This document shows positions 9,220-17,948 of a DNA stretch of 64,000 nt, piece by piece (within the stretch, counting starts at the first letter, position 1; each line of letters begins with the position of its first letter). Under the pieces are notes generated by a model. That model made no database searches. It had not been told where the DNA came from and saw only the letters and a program-made list of their open reading frames with translations. Origin of the DNA: Wolfiporia cocos. Taxonomy: Eukaryota > Basidiomycota > Agaricomycetes > Polyporales > Phaeolaceae. The stretch covers positions 3,162,001 to 3,226,000 of the forward strand of contig JACCLO010000011.1 in the NCBI GenBank assembly GCA_029448655.1, in the 5' to 3' direction. A program made the position numbers and the translations under genes.

Positions 9220-11574
9220 CTATAGACTAGTACAACTGGGGATGCGCCCAGTAGAGTCATGAGTAGCCAGGGGAGTTGGTTGCGCAACAAGTCCCTGTAT
9301 CGTATTTGCCCGGTGGTGAGTTCTGTCAATATTCGAAAAATCAAAATAATCATAACAGGAATTAAGCACGGTATTTTCCTCCCGCCAAGCTCCAGAGGGA
9401 GACTCCTCCGAGGCTGTTACAAACAAATCTGACGAGCATGTTGAAGCATCGTCGTCGTCACTATGTTCCCTATCTACTGAACGTGGTACAGATACGTAGT
9501 CAAATATCGGGGCCCCGGTTCCAAGCCCATAAAGTCCATCAACCGGATCGGTCTCCTCCGTGGCAGACGCAGAGTTACTATTTACTGTTTCTTCTACTTC
9601 CAGAACTGAGAAACGGTTAGAGGAGGAGGGACGTACCTGATTGAGTCCAGCTTCTTTTGCGGCCTCAGGGTTCTCCTTGGCCCAGGCTGCAACCATTCGG
9701 ATGAAATCCTCCTGGCTGACTTCGCCTAGGACCTTCGGAGCATCATTCCCTGCTTCGATGGCCTGTCTTGTCCGCGCTGGTGCGGATGGACCGGCACCGG
9801 TGTTCCCTCCACTGGTGGCTGCTCGGGGCCTCCAGTTGGGTTGGTGCCAAGTCGGTTTGTTGCAGCCTTTGCCGGGCTGCTCTGCCTGCGTTTTCTTGCA
9901 AGAGTGGCAGACTCTCTTGAGGAGGTTGGCTTTCTCCTCCGCGGAGTATTCCTTCCGCGGCGCCTGTTCCGATGACGCTGTTGCCCGAATTTTCCCTTTG
10001 TCGAGACCCGATGACGTTCCCTTACCGTGGCGCAGTTTCTCCTCGTCGCGGAGTCGTCGCATGGCGTTGTCTGTACGGAGGATCGCCTGTTTCCAGGATT
10101 GGTAATCCTCCGGGATCTGGACATTGTATCCACGCTGCGACTTATCATTGACGGTGGCGGCTACAAAGGCGGAGTGTACCGCGGAGTAGATTTCTTTCGG
10201 GATGGCGGCGGTGACCCAGCGGTGTACGATCTGGTTCTCCTTGTCGTATTTTGCCTCCGAAAGAAGTCTTTCCAATTCCTGGAAGTACTCCTCGCCTTTG
10301 CCGATTGCCATACTGAGCTTTTCCGCTGCGACCGCCGACTTCTTTTCTAGGTCGGGGTCGTCGAACTTTTGGTGTAGCTCCCAGATGAAGCGTAACCAGC
10401 TCATGTGCCATTGTCCGTCACGGTAATGTTCCCGCGTGAATGCCGTTACCCAAGCGTCGACCTTCGGACCCCTGATCAGTGAGATCGCGGTGCCGATCTT
10501 TTTGCTGTCCGTGAATAGAAGGGGCCGGTTGTCGTCGATGTACACCTTGAGCCTTACCACCCACGGGATGAAATTGTCACCCGTGAATGCTTCCGGCTCC
10601 CGGACCTTTGACTTGTACCTTGGGTCAGGCTGCGGCTCTGGGAGCATTGAGTAAGCGTCCCATTGCGAGCTCGCCGGTTTCTCGGGCCGCCACATGGACG
10701 CACGCGTTCCCGGGAGAGGCGCGGCTCTCCAGGTGTTCACATGCGCCGTCCGTGGTGCTACCGTCGGAGGGACCGGGGGCTGTGCTGCCATGACCGAGAA
10801 AGGAACCTGGGGCGTAAGGACCGGGGGGGTGTATCCGGGCAGGAATGGGTTGGTCTGCCGAGAGCCGTTTGGTGTGGGCCGGGTTGCGGGGTTCACCGGT
10901 GGGGGAGATCCCATGTGTACGGATCTCACCCAGTTTTTGACCGGCCGGAAACGTTCTTCCGGAACCGATGGTACTGACCGACGGGGTGCGGAGTGCTGGC
11001 TGTGTAGTGAAGCCGCATCTCCTGCCGCGATTGCATCTGCCTGGAGGCGTTGTGCCTCCCGGAGGAATCGTGCTCCCATGTCGGCGTTCCACACACCGGT
11101 TTGAACCATTGTCGCTGCTACCGTTTGACACCTGAAACCGAAGTCTGCCGTGGTTGGGTTGGGAGGGAACGCCCATTGTAGGGCCAAGGGCGAGTCGATG
11201 TGTGCTGGGCTCGCTCCTCGGATGGTGTTTGATTGTTCCCGTGCCAGGTAAAAAGCTTGTTCCAACCGTTCGATTCCGGGACCTTGGTCCTCGACCGAGG
11301 CTCCGAACGCTAGTGATCGCGCTGGACGGTGCTCTCCGATGGTTTCGGTGTGGACCGGGGCGACTTCAACGTATGGACCGGGGGCGTGGATGCTGTCTGC
11401 TACCAATAGAAGACCGAAGTCTTCGGGGAGTCCATGCATCTGGTAGTTCACCCACTGCCCTGGGTGGAACAGGTTGTTGGTGACGGTGGGGGTGCCGGTG
11501 AGGGTACCACCGGGTAGCGGTATGTTTTCGGGTCGGGGGTTCCGGATGTATTCGATGTCGTGGGGGGCGGCCAT
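9220..11574 (-). CDS. gag: Gypsy Gag-like protein
   Basis: An open frame of 784 codons from ATG 11574 to TAG 9220, the capsid/nucleocapsid precursor of the element. The first 270 residues are Pro/Thr/Ala-rich. The middle (around LKVYIDDNRPLLFTDSKK and YFQELERLLSEAKYD) resembles retrotransposon Gag capsid cores. A Cys/His motif C-x2-C-x11-C-x5-H (CHSCKK...GCNKPTWH) sits where a zinc knuckle belongs but does not fit CX2CX4HX4C. The C-terminus is acidic and Ser-rich. Unlike pol it is uninterrupted. Gag identity rests mainly on position and the Cys/His motif. Confidence 0.8.
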   Translation of the reverse strand: MAAPHDIEYIRNPRPENIPLPGGTLTGTPTVTNNLFHPGQWVNYQMHGLPEDFGLLLVADSIHAPGPYVEVAPVHTETIGEHRPARSLAFGASVEDQGPGIERLEQAFYLAREQSNTIRGASPAHIDSPLALQWAFPPNPTTADFGFRCQTVAATMVQTGVWNADMGARFLREAQRLQADAIAAGDAASLHSQHSAPRRSVPSVPEERFRPVKNWVRSVHMGSPPPVNPATRPTPNGSRQTNPFLPGYTPPVLTPQVPFSVMAAQPPVPPTVAPRTAHVNTWRAAPLPGTRASMWRPEKPASSQWDAYSMLPEPQPDPRYKSKVREPEAFTGDNFIPWVVRLKVYIDDNRPLLFTDSKKIGTAISLIRGPKVDAWVTAFTREHYRDGQWHMSWLRFIWELHQKFDDPDLEKKSAVAAEKLSMAIGKGEEYFQELERLLSEAKYDKENQIVHRWVTAAIPKEIYSAVHSAFVAATVNDKSQRGYNVQIPEDYQSWKQAILRTDNAMRRLRDEEKLRHGKGTSSGLDKGKIRATASSEQAPRKEYSAEEKANLLKRVCHSCKKTQAEQPGKGCNKPTWHQPNWRPRAATSGGNTGAGPSAPARTRQAIEAGNDAPKVLGEVSQEDFIRMVAAWAKENPEAAKEAGLNQVRPSSSNRFSVLEVEETVNSNSASATEETDPVDGLYGLGTGAPIFDYVSVPRSVDREHSDDDDASTCSSDLFVTASEESPSGAWREENTVLNSCYDYFDFSNIDRTHHRANTIQGLVAQPTPLATHDSTGRIPSCTSL

Positions 11575-12335
11575 TGTACGTATATGAAATTAAAAAAGCA
11601 GTGACCGCGACGTTTGAAGCCCTACCCGCCCACTGTGGATCAGCCTATAGCTGCGATCGGGGTGGTAACTATAAACTTCGTTTGTCCGCCTCTGTCAGAG
11701 TCCACTCCTTTTCGGGAGTGCGCCAAGAAACGCTAAGGGGTTTTCAGCCCAAAGCCGGCAAGGAAACTCTGCCTCTGAACCCTCGTCCAGCCCCGAAGCT
11801 AATTCGGGATACCGGGGGGACAGGAACTATCCGCCTGGGATGGGGCGTGTAAAAGCTAAGACGTAGTTTGGCCAAGTGGCCGTATGGACAGGCTGTGTCG
11901 CGCCTCTTCAGCCGCCTGGTGGGGCGCTGGGTTGTATAGTGACAGGGGAGCGGTAATGCTCGTACGTGCCGCGGTAATGCGGGTAAATAGGTGCCCAGTG
12001 CCTCTGTAAACTGCCGTAGGGCCCCTTAACGCTTTTGATTATTATGCGTCGGGTACACGTCTACTACGGTGGGGATAAGACCCAAAGCCTTTACGCCGTA
12101 TTGCACGACGGTGGCTCAGTAGCTTAGAGACAATGGTAGGAGTGGTCCCCTACACGCTGTTCACAAGTGGCCCCCAGAACTCAAATCCCTTGACCCTGGG
12201 ATGAGACGGGTGTGGATAACTGATCACGTGCCCGGATGACAGAAGTCAAACGAGGGCGAAAGAAAAGTGCACTTTGCCCCTAGTGCGCCGGGGTTGCTCT
12301 GGAATGAACTCAGAGCGGGGGGGAGACTCGTCTTA
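11575..12335 (-). other. 5' untranslated leader of the gypsy element
   Basis: 760 nt between the 5' LTR and the gag ATG, without a credible coding frame. It should contain the primer-binding and packaging signals. No tRNA-complementary TGG-type primer site was seen directly after the LTR. Confidence 0.7.
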
Positions 12336-12696
12336 TGACACAAGCACGTTCTCAAGCAACTTCTCAGGGGAAGTGTAATCGCGTGGAAGCGACTTCCTGA
12401 TCTGAGGCTACTCAAGGCAGTAAAGGCCAAGACGAGTCTGGGGTGCTCCCTGCTCGTCAGGCCAGTATATATGCTATCTAGGTGTTTGTACATGTTTGGC
12501 TACTGTACAGTATTACATAAGCTAATAGTCAGTGATAACCCTATCCTAGGGGTAGAGACGAGAGAAGAGTGTCCGGGGTCTGGCTAGGCACGTGTGGGGT
12601 GTTCGGGGTCCTTGCACGTGATACTAGGCGGGCGCTTAGATAAGATAAGGGCTGTCGTTCAGTCGTTGGCTAACTGAATGAAATCGGCTTGTGACA
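12336..12696 (-). repeat. 5' LTR of the gypsy element
   Basis: 361-bp partner of 3819-4179, followed by the AGGAT target copy at 12697-12701. It carries the element promoter (transcription runs leftward); its TATATA-type core lies near 12465-12475 on this strand. Confidence 0.95.
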
Positions 12697-12785
12697 AGGA
12701 TGTGCATTATATTAAGGATGTCACGATTATCCCTATCTGTGAGTTCTTCCGTGCAAGACACACAAGTGAAGGTTGCGAGGGCCGT

Positions 12786-13436
12786 TGTCACAGATTTTAC
12801 CAGGTCTTCATACCTAAAAGACTCATGTCTGGGATTATATTTCGCATTTTACACCTTAACTATCACATGCTACATGGGCGCTTAGGTATCACATGATAGT
12901 TCCCTTATGGGGCTACAATATTGCTTATTAGCACGTGACCGTGAGAATAGCTTAGATAAGCTCTACCACAGTACCAGATCATATAACTGTATAGTTATAA
13001 GCCACCCAAATCTTGCCTAGGTTAGGTACACATGACCTACACGGTCACCTGACAACCAGACACGTCTTAACACGCTACTAAGCTGATTTACATCAGCGGT
13101 CCGGGCAAATGCACCTGACCTGCTGACTAACGTTTGTTGCCACAAAGCACAAACAAGGACCTACCGTCCAAAGCACATACATGATTGGGCCGCTCATTAC
13201 CTGGCGCCCAAACAAATGCGCGCTTGCCATTACTGGCTCGCGCACAGACCGTCTAGCTTTAGGGCAGACCATTACTGGTCGTTGCAACCCATGTATATAA
13301 GCTTGACCTCTAAGGCGTAGTTGCCTTAGAACTATTCACCTCGTTTGTAACCTGCTATTACCTAGCTTGTTACCACTTGTCTAGTCGACTACCAGCAACA
13401 CTTACAATCAAGTAAGTAAGTCCCTAACCTGTGACA
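12786..13436 (+). mobile_element. Solo LTR (651 bp) with GCCGT target duplication
   Basis: Bounded by perfect inverted ends TGTCACAG...CTGTGACA and flanked by GCCGT at 12781-12785 and 13437-13441. A TATATAA box lies at 13294-13300, followed by a hairpin (CTAAGGC / GCCTTAG, 13310-13329). No internal retroelement genes are attached, so it is a recombined solo LTR. It splits the minus-strand coding remnant whose upstream part is at 13437-14798. Confidence 0.85.
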
Positions 13437-14798
13437 GCCGTTGTGGAAGTCATGTCCCGAAAAAGCTTGATGAGGTAGTCCTTACATGAAGGAGGGACTA
13501 GTTGTGGCCACTCTCGTTTGATATGTTCACGCTGATGTAGTAAACTGAGGCATTCGTCATCAACACAGGTGCGATATTGTTGAGAACGTGTGTCTGCACG
13601 TACTTCAGCCTTCAAAAACGAGATGAATTTTCTAAGGCAGCGTCGCAAAACAGCGGTAGATGAAGCATTTTCGTGAGAGACGTTGTTTGACTGCAGCAAA
13701 CAACGCAAAGGGTGTCCTTTGATGTTCAAGACCACAGCACTCAAAATTTGAATGTGCAGCTCTTCAACATGGTGTGCAGTGAGTGATAAGCCGCATTCTA
13801 CAATGACACGGGAACAGGCTGGGGCGTCTGGCATATAAGCACATACACCACGAGAAAGGTGCTCGGTGATAGATACCCACAGCTGTTCAGGAGAATGCAA
13901 CTCGGTCAATTCAACCAACCGAGGTTTCAAGGGCTTCTCAAAGCCACCAAACATAGTACTAACATGCCCAAGTTCAATAGATGAAGCTCCTTCATGTAAG
14001 ATATTGGGTCGAGTCACAAGATCGACAGACAGAGCAGGTGTGATAACCAAGGATGTCGCAGTGTTGTCTCCCAACATAACACAAGAAGAGGAGGGGTGTG
14101 AAGAATCCACAGGGTAAGATGTAATCGTATCAGCGGATGGTGCCACTTTCCAAACACAATATGACGATCATGACAAGTTGGGAAGCAGGGGGTCACAAGG
14201 AAGGCAATCGAGAAGAAGGAGGCATAGGTTAAGATCGCACAGAAGCGAAGAGTTTCCAGCACATGCCAGGCAGATTGGTGGCATGAAAGTGTCAGCACAG
14301 TGCGGCCACGGATTGAACAAACAGCGTACCGGCGCTGTGCAAAGGTTCCCAGACATGGCCCTGGGGTAAATTTTGCAACACAGTAGATGGTGGCTCTACC
14401 AGAGCAGAGACTTCCAGCAAAGGCTGACAGGTGAAGATCCAATCCAAGCCAAGGACCACATCAAAGCGAGGCAAATATGAGATAGGCATAGGAAAGGTTG
14501 AGACATATTGACCACAAACGGTGGGCACAGAAACGGGTCCAGATGCTCGAGAAGCAGCCAATCCTGCATGGACAGAGATCGTTCTCGGGATGTTGTACCG
14601 ATCCGCGAATCGAGACGAAATGCAAGAAAACGCGGCGCAAGAGTCGACCAAAAGGTCGGCAGGAATACCAGTGTAGCTTCCTGTGATGGAGAGTTGAGGC
14701 ATGATGCATGATGCACGAAGTTCTAAGCGCTGCGGCCAGGAAAAGTAGCGTCCTTGGATCCCATGTGACGTGAAACACGTAAACGGATAAGGGAACAC
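13437..14798 (-). pseudogene. Retropepsin-like plus Helitron-like coding remnant, cut by LTR insertions
   Basis: Two open segments on the minus strand. The first (14798-14292, probable ATG 14702) has a retropepsin-like fold: LLVDSCAAFSCISSRFA, where the usual D-S/T-G is D-S-C, and a later LGLDWI. The second (to 13424) contains LRRCLRKFISFLKAEV and EWPQLVPPSCKDYLIKLFRDM, which from memory resemble the N-terminal part of Helitron-encoded proteins of Agaricomycetes, upstream of the Helitron-like domain. A GT-AG intron 14146-14339 would join them but is long for this genome. The frame is cut at 13437 by the solo LTR; beyond the LTR (12780 downward) it stays open in the same frame to the gypsy insertion at 12701 (ATFTCVSCTEE). 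Whether both parts belong to one gene is unproven. Confidence 0.5.
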
Positions 14799-14921
14799 TC
14801 TCCCACACTTTGCTGAGAGATTGCAATGCTCTTGAAACGAAATTTAGGCGTGCGCAAAAAGTGTATGTTCATTTGACAAAAACCAAACCACAAGAACCCA
14901 CTACTGATGTAGTGGGAATAT

Positions 14922-14923
<2 letters not shown>

Positions 14924-14953
<30 letters not shown>
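14924..14953. repeat. (AT)n microsatellite
   Basis: About 15 AT units between the retropepsin-like remnant and the zinc-finger gene. A short hairpin (CTACTGATGTAG) precedes it. Confidence 0.95.
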
Positions 14954-14955
<2 letters not shown>

Positions 14956-15257
14956 CCATCTCCTACAGGCCTCATCACTGACACATTGTCACCCGTGTAT
15001 TCATGATCGAGATGCACCGACAATCGTTTTGTATTGCTAGCAGACAAATCACAATCAATCTTCATAGTATATCACCTTTTCGTGTTCTATAACTCCTCGG
15101 ACCTTCGCCGTATTTATCGTTGCTCGTCCTCACAAGATCTGCTACAAAGTATGATAACTGCGAGTAGAGTCAACGAGATTTTACTCTACAGCTAAGCAAG
15201 GTGGCATCAGACCATAGGTACAATCGGCCTTCTCATAACTATACAAATGAGACAAGG

Positions 15258-15971
15258 CTACGGAACACCCGAAAATCTCATACCATGATCACTAGCACAG
15301 TAATGCTTACGGTGGCGCTTCAATGCATCTGGCCTAGAAAACTTGTGCTGGCAGCGTGGACACTGCAGACGAGTGCTCTGCATGTGCACCGACACGATGT
15401 GTTTACCAAGATTGGCGAGGTGAAGCTCTTTCCCACAAAGAGTACCTTCCTTCGACCATCGACAGGTCCTGCATTGTCCGTCGTCCCAGAACATGCCGGC
15501 AGCATCAAAGTGGTGCGCCTTGAGATGACGCCTAATGCCAGAGGCAGTGAGGTCGGTCAACCGGCAGTCACAAGGAACATCCCATGCACATGCTGCACCG
15601 ACCAGCTGTGCCACTGCAACAGCCTCGGTCGATGCGAGTGCTGTCACGTGAGGCAGGTCGCCATCAACGGGACCCTGCTCTGGCGGAATGGCAAATGTTT
15701 GATTGTGTTGGGACAGATAGAGAGTGTTATTCTGGATACTGCTTGGACTGTCGCTGATCAGTGTACAGTTTAGAGCATGCAATGACTATTCTCTCACTAA
15801 TTGCCTGGGAGATCAATGTCACCGTGGGTAGTTGTCAGAGCGGACGCCAATGTGACACTCTCATGAAACACTTTCAGGTCACTGACAGTACAATCCAAGT
15901 GAGCGTGGAAGACCGAGTGTGGTGAAAAGTGCTTACCTCTGAGGAGCAGGTGCCGATGACATCCCAGTCAT
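15258..15971 (-). CDS. Small C2H2-type zinc-finger protein (copy A)
   Basis: The body (15753-15258) encodes three Cys/His units: CAWDVPC...RHLKAHH, CRW...LCGKE...GKHIVSVH and CPRCQHKFSRPDALKRH followed by Cys (a C2HC finger). Two paralogues with the same order lie at 47.6 and 48.9 kb. The main frame has no ATG near its 5' end. A candidate first exon is 15971-15937 (M-T-G-M-S-S-A-P-A-P-Q, then a GTAAGC donor), which joins in phase to an acceptor at 15754 (183-nt intron); this is inferred. The predicted start codon lies inside the target duplication of the LINE, so the promoter would now be 6 kb away, beyond 22068. A nucleic-acid-binding role is inferred from the fingers. Confidence 0.65.
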
Positions 15972-15975
15972 GTGG
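15961..15975. repeat. Left target-site duplication of the LINE (15 bp)
   Basis: ATCCCAGTCATGTGG, repeated exactly at 22054-22068. It defines the 5' border of the LINE at 15976. Confidence 0.92.
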
Positions 15976-16004
15976 CAAAAGCCTCTTGCACTCGAACCAC
16001 CATC

Positions 16005-17948
16005 ATGTCTGAACAAGCGCCCAACCACGAAGACTCTCCCCCTCTCCCAGAGCCTTCGCCACCATCGGTCCCTCCCTCTCCAAACCCTCACAATGTCTCT
16101 TTAGAGGTTCCCAACCCCACACCCCCTTCTTGCAACTCCTCACCTCTCTCCTATATGCCCAATTATCCTCTTCTCAATATTTATGACAACAACCACGAAG
16201 GATCCTTCAGCACTACTTCAACGGTCATCGCTCTTGGTATTTTGGCTCACGATGCTCAACATGTCTATGACCTTCACCATGATACTGATCTCACCCACCC
16301 CCTTCTCACTTACTCCACTGCCACCCACCGTATGCTTGAATCAATCGGAACTGGAGCCACTGAATTCGCCGCTCGTGGCCTATGCAATCACATCTTCATG
16401 ATTCGTCTCTGAGATGAACTTATTCATCTTCATCACTACATCGACGACCTCATCCACAAAAGAGACGATGAATTTTCGGATATGGACGACTCTGAATCAC
16501 TGCCTCGTATCTCTCGTCCTACCACACCAGACCATCCTCACTCTCCCGTTCATGTTGAATTGACTCCACCTTCTCCTGTATTCAACCCTCACGCTCCCAC
16601 TCCACCCACCCAACCTTCGACCGTCGCCGAACAGGACACTCTTACCATCACACTCCAACTTATCCTTAAACACCTTGACATGCTGGAACAATGTGTCAAC
16701 AACCCTACACCCCAACAGACACCCACACAACCCAACCCACATGTTCGTAAACAGCCACCCACCAACCCACCAACAGCGCAACCCAAACAACCTCGTACTC
16801 AAAACACAAACCTACGCACCAACCGCACACCACCTGACACTACTCAAGTCAACGAAGACTACGACATGCACCTCGATGACGACCATTTCCCATCACTACC
16901 ACAACCCACCCCTCTGTCCTTCACCACCATCACGAAACACAAGAAACCACAATCCTATGCACAAGCAGCGGCTTCCAACCACGATCTCCATAGACCCAAC
17001 CAACCACCACTGGCTCACCCCAACCGACCCACCGCAGAAATCCCTAAATGCGCCATCCAAGACAAGCTTGAATGGGTCATTCACTTTGGCAATCGCATTC
17101 CTGGGAACATCAACAAGAATGCCCCTGACGATGCACTCTGTCAACGCATCAACGCCGGCCTCCACAAAACAATCCAATCTCGTGACGTGAACATCACTTA
17201 CATCAAGTGGACACTTAACAACAATATTATTCTCTACTTCGATAATAACGTCACTCACGACTATATCCGCACTAACGTTGTACCCCATATCCGACAGGAA
17301 TTCTCCCTACCAGACCATGTCATTATCTCTCAAAACATTCCTTGGGGACGACTCATGCTGCAAGGTGTCCCATGTCGACCTTATCCCACAGCACCACATT
17401 ACAATGCCGAAGAACTCGAAAACACCCTACGCCACAACCGAATCCTCTCCAAAGTCATCCTCACACACGATGTCTGCTGGTTACGCCGTGAAGAAAATAT
17501 GATTGACCTCCTTCACACTAACGTCGTTATTAGCTTTGAAGACCCAACAGGTAAACTTGCCTCGGCAGTGAAATCGTCCACTCTAGGTGTGTTTGGACGA
17601 CGTGTCACTGCTGTCGACTACCGCGACAAACCCCACCTCGTCCAATGTAAATGTTGCTGGAAACTAGGCTACATTAGCACCCCCAAGAACCCATGCCGAG
17701 CACCTCAGATGTGCCAACAATGTGGAGATGATCATGCAGAAGTCACTCACCGATGCAACTGCTACCACTGCCAATCATCCAGATTGGCCGACCCCAAATG
17801 CGACTACCTACAATGCGCAGAATGCGGAGGCCCACACTTTGCCGATGATGTACACTGCCCCTACCGTGAACGATTCCATCTCCCCCTTGACCCTGTATAC
17901 CTCCCATCATTCACCGAAGACGGCCCACTTCCTTTCCATGCAGCATGA
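16005..17948 (+). pseudogene. LINE ORF1 (zinc-knuckle RNA-binding protein), one in-frame TGA
   Basis: The frame runs from ATG 16005 to TGA 17948 with a single internal TGA at 16410-16412 and no frameshift. The codon lies between I-R-L and D-E-L-I-H and could be a former CGA. The N-terminus is Pro/Ser-rich and the middle Thr/Pro/Gln-rich. The C-terminus has three Cys/His knuckles (CKCCWK..., CQQCGDDHAEVTHRC, CAECGGPHFADDVHC). Role by family: an RNA-binding chaperone of the LINE ribonucleoprotein. Its stop overlaps the ORF2 start (ATGA, 17945-17948). Confidence 0.85.

Larger units (their letters stand above)
3819..12696 (-). mobile_element. Ty3/gypsy LTR retrotransposon with dUTPase domain
   Basis: An 8.9-kb element in minus orientation. 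Near-identical 361-bp LTRs (3819-4179 and 12336-12696) end in TG...CA with imperfect TGWCACAAG inverted ends and are flanked by the 5-bp target duplication AGGAT (3814-3818 and 12697-12701). Order on the minus strand: 5' LTR, 760-nt leader, gag (11574-9220), about 600-nt spacer, pol (8617-4142), polypurine tract, 3' LTR. PR-RT-RNaseH-IN is the Ty3/gypsy (Metaviridae) order. The LTRs differ at only two sites, so insertion was recent, yet pol carries two TGA codons. No clear tRNA primer-binding site follows the 5' LTR, so self-priming as in Tf1-type elements is possible but not shown. Confidence 0.95.

Noticed and set aside
14924..14953. (AT)n tract as a promoter or origin
   Set aside because: Plain microsatellite with no supporting context.
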